Source: JBBQIY01 sp964618405
GTDB taxonomy: Bacteria > Verrucomicrobiota > Kiritimatiellia > RFP12 > UBA3636
Reading direction: 5' to 3'
NCBI GenBank assembly: GCA_964618405.1
Contig: CAZUAY010000031.1
Coordinates: forward strand, 1-19,954
DNA: 19,954 nucleotides
Shown: positions 8,374 to 14,571 of the stretch, piece after piece
Layout of the letters: every line of letters begins with the position of its first letter
Numbering within the stretch: the stretch's first letter is position 1
Made by a program: the position numbers and the translations under genes
The notes under the pieces: generated by a model
What the model was told of the DNA's origin: nothing
What the model saw: the letters and a program-made list of their open reading frames with translations, nothing else
Databases searched by the model: none

Positions 8374-8577
8374 ATGAGCCCATTGAAGGATAAGAGAATC
8401 GCGCGGAGAATGAGCCAGGTCGATCTTGCAGTAAAAGCCGGAATTCAGCCCGGATTGTTGTGTCGATACGAACGCGGAGTTAGACCTGGGAAGACGAATG
8501 CAGTGCGGATTGCCCGCGCGCTCAACTGCAAAGTCGATTCGGTATTCCCAAATTTCGAGAATCTCCGGGATTACTAA
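8374..8577 (+). CDS. Cro/C1-type (XRE) HTH protein
   Basis: A 67-residue single-domain DNA-binding protein. The HTH spans about residues 14-36 (SQVDLAVKAGIQPGLLCRYE), preceded by the usual IARRM helix and followed by VRIARALNCKVDSVF, the fifth helix of the XRE fold. The length fits a Cro-like repressor with no dimerisation domain. AGGAGG at 8358-8363 lies ten bases from the ATG. It faces away from the two-HTH regulator and is the first gene of the rightward module with the excisionase and primase, so it probably controls the choice between integration and replication. Confidence 0.85.
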   Translation: MSPLKDKRIARRMSQVDLAVKAGIQPGLLCRYERGVRPGKTNAVRIARALNCKVDSVFPNFENLRDY

Positions 8578-8589
8578 GCTGGTGCCCGG

Positions 8590-8612
8590 CAGGCGGCTAC
8601 TCCTGTTTTTTT
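8590..8612 (+). terminator. Weak terminator-like hairpin after the XRE gene
   Basis: CAGG (8590-8593) pairs with CCTG (8602-8605) and runs straight into about eight T residues. The stem is only 4 bp, so termination would be partial. Confidence 0.3.
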
Positions 8613-8645
8613 AAGCCCGGTAGACGCAACAATACTAATCACCAG

Positions 8646-8673
8646 TACTTTTTTACAGATACTTTTTTACAGA
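8646..8673. repeat. 14-base tandem duplication upstream of the excisionase
   Basis: TACTTTTTTACAGA occurs twice with no spacer (8646-8659 and 8660-8673). It lies 50 bases upstream of the excisionase-like gene, in the stretch that must hold its promoter or a binding site. It may be a slippage duplication or a pair of protein-binding sites. Confidence 0.6.
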
Positions 8674-8723
8674 TACAAACGAAATTCTCAACTCAATAAC
8701 ATGAGCATAGGAGAACAGATGTT

Positions 8724-9029
8724 ATGAACAAACAACTTAGCTCGATCGAAGGCGTTCTTAAAGCGATGGGCGTCAGCGAGAAAAAAGTGCAGGCAGCGCT
8801 GGCTGTTATTAATGGGAGTGACCACCACCAGCACAATAACGAACTACAGGAAGAAGATGAGATTCTGACGCCGCAGGAATTATGCGAGCGACTATCAATT
8901 AGTACGACCACGCTGTGGCGGTTGAACCCACCGTGTATTCGGGTGTTGGGACGCAAACGCTATTTTTGGGACGAGGTCCGAGAGTTTCTCGCCGCGTCTG
9001 CCGAACCGAGGAGAGAAAATGCGCTATGA
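8724..9029 (+). CDS. Excisionase-like MerR-type HTH protein
   Basis: A 101-residue protein. The C-terminal half has the AlpA/excisionase-type winged HTH: ILTPQELCERLSISTTTLWR (47-66), then IRVLGRKRYFWDEVREFLA, the wing and final helix in which a recognisable arginine/tyrosine pair precedes the last helix. The N-terminal 45 residues are a helical extension with a His/Asn/Glu-rich linker. Such proteins direct integrases to excise or act as activators. AGGAG at 8709-8713 serves the ATG. Its stop codon overlaps the start of the primase gene by the four bases ATGA (9026-9029), so the two are translationally coupled. Confidence 0.8.
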   Translation: MNKQLSSIEGVLKAMGVSEKKVQAALAVINGSDHHQHNNELQEEDEILTPQELCERLSISTTTLWRLNPPCIRVLGRKRYFWDEVREFLAASAEPRRENAL

Positions 9030-11587
9030 ATGATGATCTGCAAACACTTCGGGATGCAATGAACGCTGATCGCGCTCCCCTCTGTGATGCTCTCGGGCTA
9101 CAGTTAGATCCGAAAAATGGAAGGTACCTGTGCCCTTTCTGTCAAGCCGACGGCCAGCCGCATAATGACGGCGATTTCTCTATCGAAGCAGGCTTCAAGT
9201 GTCATAAATGCGGGTGGAGCGGCGACGGGTTCAAGCTGGTTCAAGATGTAAAAAGCTGCACGTTTACTGAGGCTGTGAAAATTATCAGGGACATATATTC
9301 AGCACCCGCTACGACCGCCACCCCCCCCACGGCGAGCCGGAAGGGCGAAGGAGGCAAGACCATTCACCCCACACGCGAAAAGGCGGTTGAGGCGTTAAAA
9401 TGGGCAATGAATAAGAACGGTGGAAAGTGGGAGTTGACGCGCAGCGATACTTATCACGACCGGAGCGGGAAAGAAGTTGCTGGCGTTCTTCGTTTCGATG
9501 ATCACGCAGCAGGGCAGAAAACATACAGGCCTATACGAGCCGTTGCGGGAGGCTGGCAGATCGGAGATCCCGCCGAAAAATGGCCGTTACTGAACCTTCA
9601 CGAAATTCTAGCCGCTGAGAAATCGAAAACCGTGTTTATCGCAGAAGGTGAAAAGGCTTGCGAAGCCGGTAGCAAGATAGGCTTACTTTGCACCACTTCT
9701 GCACACGGCGCAAAGAGCTCCCAGAAAAGCGACTGGAGCCCGTTAGAGGGGCGTAGCGTGGTAATCCTACCAGACAATGACGAAGCCGGTCGAGGGTACG
9801 CCGTGGACGTTACGAGGCGATGCCGTGAGGAGGGCGCGTTAAGCGTGAAGGTGGTGAACATTCCCAACCTTCCCGAAGGAGGCGACTTGTACGAATTCAA
9901 AAACGCAGGCGGAACAGTCGAACAGCTCCTCAAGATAGTCGAAGCGGCACCCACGAATGCGGATGAAGCAGACGGTGATGCTTTGCGTTCATCCCTGTGG
10001 GAGCTGGAACAAGGCAGGAAGCTGAAAACAATGTCTGCTAACGAGTGTTATCGGAAAAGCGCTAGTGCCGTCGTTGAATGGCTTCATCAGCGAGGACTTT
10101 TTTACCATGATATTGAATTCCGTGATTTCCCAAGCGTTCAGTTTTTCGACGATCAGAGAAAAATACTACTACCTGCGCAGGATGATGCGTTTCTCGCGTG
10201 GTTAGCCGAGATTATCGGCATCAACCGTGCGGAAACGCTTTTCAACTATACCGCCCTCGCGGTGGAAACCGAGGGGCTTTCAATACGGTCAAAGGGTATC
10301 GAACCGGCTCTTTATTGGACGACAACCTTTACGGCGCAAAACCCTATTGCAATCTACATTTCGAATGGCCCAGGACAGATGGTGCGGATCTCGGCGAATA
10401 AGGTTGAGCTTGTCGACAACGGAACCGACGACATCCTGTTCCCTGCCAGTGCCGTGCTTAAACCTTGGGAATTCACAAGCGAAGGGCAAGACCCGTTTGA
10501 AGCATGCACAGTGTTTAATAGCATGTCAACGACTGCACAGCACGGATGCGAACTGTTAAAATTTTGGGTTATGGCGTTATTCGCTAACTTCTCGAGCAAG
10601 CCCCCGCTCTGTGTAACATCGCCTGTAGGAGGCGGAAAAACAGCGCTTGTACGCGCGGTACAGAGACTGCTGGGGCTTACCGAAAACATCACAGCTGTAA
10701 ATAAGAACGGGGAAGGCGATTTGTGGGCGACACTAAATAGCGGTGGAATGGCGTGCCTCGATAACGTTGATATCCGGTTTGACTGGTTCGCAGACGCAAT
10801 AGCCGCAGCAGCTACAGGTGGTAGTCAGCGGAAGCGAAAACTCTATACCGATAGCGAGAATGTGACACTCCGCCCGCGTGCTGCAATCGCAATCACCAGT
10901 GCTAATCCGTCATTCGCTTCAGACGCCGGCCTTGCCGACCGACTTATAACAATCCGACTTCAAAGGCGGAAGGGTGAAACGGCTGAGAGCGCTTTGTTCT
11001 CAGAAATTGACGAAAAACGAGACGCGGGGCTTTCATGGATTGCTACTGTATTATCTCGAGCAATCGCAGATACCAAGCCTACTAAGGGCGGGTTAAATTC
11101 ACGTCACCCTGATTTTGCTTCATTCGTGGTAAAGATCGGAAGGGCACTCGGACGCGAAGCTGAGGCCGTGAACGCGCTAAAGGCAGCCGAAATAGACAAA
11201 AGCCTTTTCAATATTGAAAACGATGATGTAGGCGCAGCCCTTCTCGAGTTACTTCAAAATGAGGGGTTCAGCGGAACCGCCTCCGAACTGCTGAGCAAGA
11301 TTAAAGAAATCGACTCAAGCTTCGAAGGTAGACTTTCAAACCGAGGGCTAGGCAAGCGTCTGTCGAAACTCTGGCCCCACCTTGAGGCAATGTTCAAAGC
11401 GGAAAAAAAGAAAGGACGAGGTGGTTACATGGAATATTTCTTTGAACCAATTGCAAGTGGTGAGGGTGAGTATGGTGAGTTTGAATCGACGATTCAGCAA
11501 AACTCTCTATGCGATTCTTTAACTGGGACTTTACAGGAAAACCCCTCTAAAACTCACCAAACTCACCAAGCAGGTTTTACAGACTAG
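9026..11587 (+). CDS. Fused primase-helicase (CHC2-type zinc finger, TOPRIM, P-loop ATPase)
   Basis: An 853-residue replication protein of the element. Residues 36-62 form a zinc ribbon (C36-P-F-C39 and C59-H-K-C62). The TOPRIM domain has VFIAEGEKACEAG (E207) and VVILPDNDEAG (D250-N-D252), the acidic residues of a DnaG-type primase. After a middle region with no motif I can name, a helicase-like ATPase follows: Walker A SPVGGGKT (532-539), Walker B GMACLDNVD (574-582), and AIAITSANPSFASDAGLADR (620-639), a sensor-1/arginine-finger stretch as in phage and plasmid D5/VirE-type helicases. The start is the ATG in the 4-base overlap with the excisionase gene; the frame runs further upstream but only inside that gene. 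It would prime and unwind DNA for replication of the excised element. Confidence 0.88.
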   Translation: MNDDLQTLRDAMNADRAPLCDALGLQLDPKNGRYLCPFCQADGQPHNDGDFSIEAGFKCHKCGWSGDGFKLVQDVKSCTFTEAVKIIRDIYSAPATTATPPTASRKGEGGKTIHPTREKAVEALKWAMNKNGGKWELTRSDTYHDRSGKEVAGVLRFDDHAAGQKTYRPIRAVAGGWQIGDPAEKWPLLNLHEILAAEKSKTVFIAEGEKACEAGSKIGLLCTTSAHGAKSSQKSDWSPLEGRSVVILPDNDEAGRGYAVDVTRRCREEGALSVKVVNIPNLPEGGDLYEFKNAGGTVEQLLKIVEAAPTNADEADGDALRSSLWELEQGRKLKTMSANECYRKSASAVVEWLHQRGLFYHDIEFRDFPSVQFFDDQRKILLPAQDDAFLAWLAEIIGINRAETLFNYTALAVETEGLSIRSKGIEPALYWTTTFTAQNPIAIYISNGPGQMVRISANKVELVDNGTDDILFPASAVLKPWEFTSEGQDPFEACTVFNSMSTTAQHGCELLKFWVMALFANFSSKPPLCVTSPVGGGKTALVRAVQRLLGLTENITAVNKNGEGDLWATLNSGGMACLDNVDIRFDWFADAIAAAATGGSQRKRKLYTDSENVTLRPRAAIAITSANPSFASDAGLADRLITIRLQRRKGETAESALFSEIDEKRDAGLSWIATVLSRAIADTKPTKGGLNSRHPDFASFVVKIGRALGREAEAVNALKAAEIDKSLFNIENDDVGAALLELLQNEGFSGTASELLSKIKEIDSSFEGRLSNRGLGKRLSKLWPHLEAMFKAEKKKGRGGYMEYFFEPIASGEGEYGEFESTIQQNSLCDSLTGTLQENPSKTHQTHQAGFTD

Positions 11588-11767
11588 ACTACCGGGCTTA
11601 GTACGCCCCGATACCGGTGGAAGCGCAGGTGCTTCTCTGGCTTCCGTGAATAAAGGATACTCGTTCCCAATAGTGGAACTGAGGAGTTAATGAACGAATC
11701 GTTTAGTGCCACCATTTTTGATACGTAGACGCCGATATATTCGGCAAATAACAAAGGATTATTTCTT
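11588..11767 (+). other. Spacer between the primase and the 120-residue gene
   Basis: GGAAGC (from about 11618) can pair with GCTTCC (about 11639), a possible transcript hairpin. A GAGGAG at 11681-11686 precedes a 12-codon reading frame at 11690-11728, a possible leader but too short to support. Nothing else is recognisable. Confidence 0.3.
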
Positions 11768-12130
11768 ATGAGTAAACAATTAACAACAGGTATCCAGCGG
11801 ACAATTATCGCTGGGCCTTTTCGGGGATCACCGTTACTTCGCGCGCGGCAGTTAGAGCTTCCATTGATATTCGGGCCCGCTCCGGATATAAATAGTGGCC
11901 ACCCGGCTGGGGGCGGGCTGTCAGTCATCGAGCCGCCTATTCCTGATCATTCGGAAGGCGTGCCTCCACTCCAACCCTGCGACGTCGACGAAAACGGAGC
12001 AGTAGCGAAAAACGATGAAACGCAACCGGACCGGAATAATGACTACGAACGGAATGGACTCGCCACGCGTAGCCTCGGCTTAGTAATGGACACTGTGATA
12101 CGCATTGTGCTTGGAAGGTTACGAAAATGA
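11768..12130 (+). CDS. Hypothetical protein at the end of the replication module
   Basis: A 120-residue reading frame, not recognised. The start ATG follows AAAGGATTATTTCTT, a weak ribosome binding site. The N-terminus is basic (MSKQLTTGIQRTIIAGPFRG). A proline- and glycine-rich middle and an acidic, asparagine-rich stretch (DVDENGAVAKNDETQPDRNN) follow, and it ends in a hydrophobic, basic tail (LVMDTVIRIVLGRLRK). No domain is visible. It lies in the same direction as the primase gene, 180 bases away. It is moderately likely to be real; codon use gives no strong signal. Confidence 0.4.
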   Translation: MSKQLTTGIQRTIIAGPFRGSPLLRARQLELPLIFGPAPDINSGHPAGGGLSVIEPPIPDHSEGVPPLQPCDVDENGAVAKNDETQPDRNNDYERNGLATRSLGLVMDTVIRIVLGRLRK

Positions 12131-13183
12131 GCGCAGCCTCACGCATACGAGGAGGATCGGGGGAGCCTTGCCGCACCCGCTTTTCGCTCTCGAACGAAAC
12201 GAACCTCGATGACTGTGTAGGCCACCCCCTAGGTTTCATGCGGGTATCGTGCTTCCGCACGGCGCCGCATTGGTGAGTTTGGAGCCACGTATGGTACGCA
12301 TACAAACCTACCTGGGGGTAAGGGTAGTCGGATTGCCCGTAAATGGGGTTATTCCAGGTCTCCGTAATCCCGTAAAACCTCCCCATTTCACAGTGTTCGG
12401 CCCGCTTTCGTCTAAGGTGTGTGTTTCCCGTCCTTGAAGAACTTTGCGTACTGTTTAGCTACCGCCAAAAATGACAGGGCCGTACGCTTCTCAGAACCCT
12501 GACGAGGCACTCGGCATACGCCCGGGGTCCCCCCCCCTCAGCTTGACGCTGGGCGCAGTAAAAAAAGGAGACGTCCCGGCGTGGTGCCGATCGCATTTAT
12601 GTGCTAGGCGTTCAGGTTCACGGGCAAGCGAACTCCTGTCAAAACTGTTCCGAAAGAATTGCTGTCACTCACCGCCCCGCGCGCGTGTGCGTGCGCAGTC
12701 AATACTTTTTCATCTGGTCGCTGGGCGGCGAGGCTTTAACTTCGCCTTGTGCGTACCTGCATGCAGGGGCTCCGATCACATTAAGCGTAATCCGACACCG
12801 GGATCGTTTGTGTTCGCTGTGCGGTGTGTGGGGTGTGTAGCGGGTTGTTCGTCTTTGGCGCCTGCCTGTGAGCTTTATGAAGGGGCCAGCGGTGTGCGCG
12901 AGGCTTGGGTTGACCTTCATCCAGAATCCGCTGCTTGACCTCTGGACGCTATATTCTGGCTGTAGTGTGGTTGTGGAGTTATGGGCCGTGTGGCTTTGCA
13001 GCGGGATGGGGCTTGTCCGCTCTTGGTGATGTGTGATCGCATCTGATTTCCGTGCTTTGACTGTACGAAAGTTCCCGAAGCGGTTGTACGACTGATAGCA
13101 GGAATGGCGTGTTTTTAAGATCGAAAAGCCCTCATTCGGGGAAACGGCTTGTAAGGCCTGATTAGATGGCGTACAATCAAATC
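12131..13183. other. Gene-free stretch between the element and the Rhs operon
   Basis: About 1.05 kb with only overlapping, low-quality reading frames in several frames, rich in Cys, Arg, Ser and Pro as expected of non-coding GC-rich DNA. Visible structure includes a nine-base C run (12529-12537) next to GGGGT, giving a GGGGTCCCC palindrome, alternating GCGCGTGTGCGTGCG near 12680, and a hairpin AAGCC/GGCTT around 13125-13150. No copy of the tRNA-Arg 3' end, transposase remnant or RNA gene is recognised. It may contain the far end of the integrative element. Confidence 0.5.
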
Positions 13184-13212
13184 TAGTCATACAGGGGATA
13201 TGATGCTATAGA
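13184..13212 (+). promoter_or_regulatory. Candidate sigma-70-type promoter of the Rhs operon
   Basis: TAGTCA (13184-13189) and TATAGA (13207-13212) are 17 bases apart, and TG at 13204-13205 makes an extended -10. It lies 55 bases upstream of the first gene of the operon. The match is by eye and host promoter preferences are unknown. Confidence 0.35.
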
Positions 13213-13266
13213 AAGATCAGGTAAGAATCCCCCTAGATGCGCCCGAGAGAAAAAGGAAAAGCTACC

Positions 13267-13890
13267 ATGAAGCAGTTTTTCAGAAAGAATGGACGACAAA
13301 CGGTATGCGTATGGACCGTCCTGTTCGCAACACTCACACTTCACGCCCGCACGGTGTCCACTCCAAAACTTCCCGCAGCAGCATTTCTCGATACAGAAAG
13401 TTCTACGAATGTCATGATCTCGGCCTGGACGGATTGGACGGAGCATACACGCTCGTTCAAAATTGTCCTCTCCCTCGACGCAACGCCTTCCAATAATGTT
13501 CAGGTCGCGTTTGGTGTTGACGAAGATGTAGATAGGCTTCTTTCGGAGGAGGAAACGGAGCTGACACTCGGCTGGGATTGTGGCGGATGGTTCGTTGCTT
13601 CTGCTGAACATATGAATCGCTTCACAGCCACCCCATCCGAAAACATGGGCTTACGGCGCGAAATCAGCTTCACTGTACACCTTGAGTCAAACGATTCCCC
13701 GGATCGTCTCGATACTTTCGGTAACGGTATTCCAATTACTTTTGCCGGGTTGGACGACGCATCTCCGCCCGAATGGATGTTTTCTAAAACATGGAATATG
13801 CTAAAGGTAACCGCACGCGGTGTCGATAGGCATAACGACCACGTTTCTGTTAGACTCAACATTGACCCTGTTATTTTTCTGCTGAGGTAA
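13267..13890 (+). CDS. Secreted protein A of the Rhs operon
   Basis: A 207-residue exported protein that I cannot name. The start at 13267 has AAGGA nine bases upstream and gives a signal peptide (MKQFFRKNGRQ, then VCVWTVLFATLTLHA, cleavage near residue 27); the in-frame ATG at 13237 would bury it. The mature part is beta-rich, with FKIVLSLDATPSNNVQVAFG, a DEDVDRLLSEEETELTLGWD acidic segment, and GWDCGGWF. It lies four bases before small membrane protein B and starts a same-strand series ending in the Rhs gene. This suggests an accessory role in exporting, displaying or processing the Rhs product. That role is inferred from position only. Confidence 0.7.
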   Translation: MKQFFRKNGRQTVCVWTVLFATLTLHARTVSTPKLPAAAFLDTESSTNVMISAWTDWTEHTRSFKIVLSLDATPSNNVQVAFGVDEDVDRLLSEEETELTLGWDCGGWFVASAEHMNRFTATPSENMGLRREISFTVHLESNDSPDRLDTFGNGIPITFAGLDDASPPEWMFSKTWNMLKVTARGVDRHNDHVSVRLNIDPVIFLLR

Positions 13891-13894
13891 AGTC

Positions 13895-14125
13895 ATGAAC
13901 GGGATAGATGCTTTCACTGTCTGTATGAATAACGGAGCAGCCCCGAATTTAATAGGGATACTTTTAACATTAGGATTTTTCGGAGTCTGCCTGATGTTCT
14001 TTATGAAGCAGGCTTTCGGTACGGCTTCATTCAAACGCTTGGCTGCTAGCTTTAATCGTCTGCCGCGTACGATGCAGATTACGGTGCTCGCGATCACAGC
14101 CGGTAGTACTGAGGAGGAAAATTAA
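13895..14125 (+). CDS. Small membrane protein B of the Rhs operon
   Basis: A 76-residue protein, not recognised. Residues 19-37 (LIGILLTLGFFGVCLMFFM) form one membrane helix. A basic segment (FKRLAASFNRLPR) follows, then a second, shorter hydrophobic stretch (MQITVLAITAG) and a TEEEN tail. GAGGT at 13884-13888 lies six bases before the ATG. The stop codon at 14123-14125 falls exactly where the inverted repeat flanking the next gene begins, so the present C-terminus may result from that insertion. In the uninterrupted locus the frame could have continued into the Rhs gene or stopped nearby. Confidence 0.65.
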   Translation: MNGIDAFTVCMNNGAAPNLIGILLTLGFFGVCLMFFMKQAFGTASFKRLAASFNRLPRTMQITVLAITAGSTEEEN

Positions 14126-14152
14126 CCATGAAACACATGAAACTTCATGAAA
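14124..14152. repeat. Left arm of a perfect 29-bp inverted repeat around the GxxExxY gene
   Basis: This arm begins AACCATGAAACACATG and ends CTTCATGAAA. Its reverse complement lies at 14530-14558 with no mismatch. It is built of three CATGAAA units (14127, 14136 and 14146 onwards), separated by CA and CTT. It includes the start codon and the first eight codons of the enclosed gene. Confidence 0.95.
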
Positions 14153-14529
14153 AAGAGAAAATGGTATACCGTGAGGAGTGCTATCTGATCCGCGGGGCAT
14201 TATATGAAGTCTATGCTGTTCTTGGACCCGGTTTTTTGGAGGAAGTCTACCAAGAAGCTTTGGAAAAAGAATTCACTATGCGTAATATTCCTTTCGAGTC
14301 TCAAGTCCAGCTAACAATACTCTTCAAAGGTGAGCCGCTTTCCAAAACTTACAAGGCCGATTTTCTTTGTTTTGAGAAAATTATTATTGAACTGAAAGCA
14401 GTTAAGTCTCTCCTTCCCAATGATGAGGCGCAACTCATCAACTACTTGAAAGCAACTAAAAAGAAGCTTGGCTTTCTCGTCAACTTTTGCCATTTCCCAA
14501 AGGCTGACATCAGAACGTATGCGAACTAA
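14128..14529 (+). CDS. GxxExxY family protein (PD-(D/E)xK-like fold)
   Basis: A 133-residue protein of the GxxExxY family (PDDEXK_3). The signature G35-F-L-E38-E-V-Y41 lies in LGPGFLEEVYQEAL. The putative nuclease residues are D78 in YKADFL and E88-L-K90 in IIIELKAV, followed by QLINYLKA, the QxxxY-like helix of the fold. E25 in ALYEVY completes the usual set, so the active site looks intact. The family's function is not established; the fold implies metal-dependent nucleic-acid cleavage. AGGAGG at 14112-14117, inside the end of gene B, lies ten bases from the ATG. Start and stop both abut the inverted repeat, so the gene is exactly framed by it. It is functionally unrelated to Rhs genes and looks inserted. 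GC content is lower than in its neighbours. Confidence 0.85.
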   Translation: MKHMKLHEKEKMVYREECYLIRGALYEVYAVLGPGFLEEVYQEALEKEFTMRNIPFESQVQLTILFKGEPLSKTYKADFLCFEKIIIELKAVKSLLPNDEAQLINYLKATKKKLGFLVNFCHFPKADIRTYAN

Positions 14530-14558
14530 TTTCATGAAGTTTCATGTGTTTCATGGTT
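14530..14558. repeat. Right arm of the 29-bp inverted repeat
   Basis: The exact reverse complement of 14124-14152; it starts two bases after the last sense codon's stop begins and ends 14 bases before the GTG used by the Rhs frame. In a transcript the two arms could pair and close the whole GxxExxY message into a long hairpin. Confidence 0.95.
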
Positions 14559-14571
14559 TAAAAAAATCGTC

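Larger units (their letters stand above)
5150..12130 (+). mobile_element. Integrative element next to tRNA-Arg (right end not resolved)
   Basis: The block holds, in order, a tyrosine recombinase, a divergent two-HTH regulator, a Cro-like XRE protein, an excisionase-like HTH protein, a fused primase-helicase and a small unknown protein. Several of its genes have strong AGGAGG-type ribosome binding sites, unlike the two glycosidase-like genes to the left. No virion, packaging, relaxase or conjugation gene is visible, so it resembles a small integrative element or phage satellite. The right boundary given is the end of the last plausible gene; the true end could lie in 12131-13230 or beyond the Rhs locus. 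Confidence 0.65.
14124..14558. mobile_element. Putative inverted-repeat-bounded GxxExxY module
   Basis: A 435-bp unit with 29-bp perfect inverted ends and a single nuclease-fold gene, lying between two genes of an Rhs operon. A-runs on both outer sides (AAAA before 14122 and seven A from 14560) hide any target duplication. No transposase is encoded, so movement would need the GxxExxY protein itself or help in trans. Mobility is inferred from structure. Confidence 0.5.

Noticed and set aside
11690..11728. 12-codon frame with a GAGGAG upstream
   Set aside because: Too short to support as a gene without conservation. Mentioned only as a possible leader.
11937..12386. 149-codon minus-strand frame
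   Set aside because: It overlaps the 120-residue plus-strand candidate, has no recognisable motif and no ribosome binding site.
12529..12537. Nine-C homopolymer as a phase-variation tract
   Set aside because: No open reading frame or promoter is placed so that a length change would switch a gene. A sequencing artefact is also possible.
12699..13190. 163-codon minus-strand frame and the overlapping plus-strand frame 12471-12938
   Set aside because: Composition is rich in Ser, Thr, Arg and Cys with no domain, no good start signal, and overlap between strands. They look like chance frames in GC-rich DNA.
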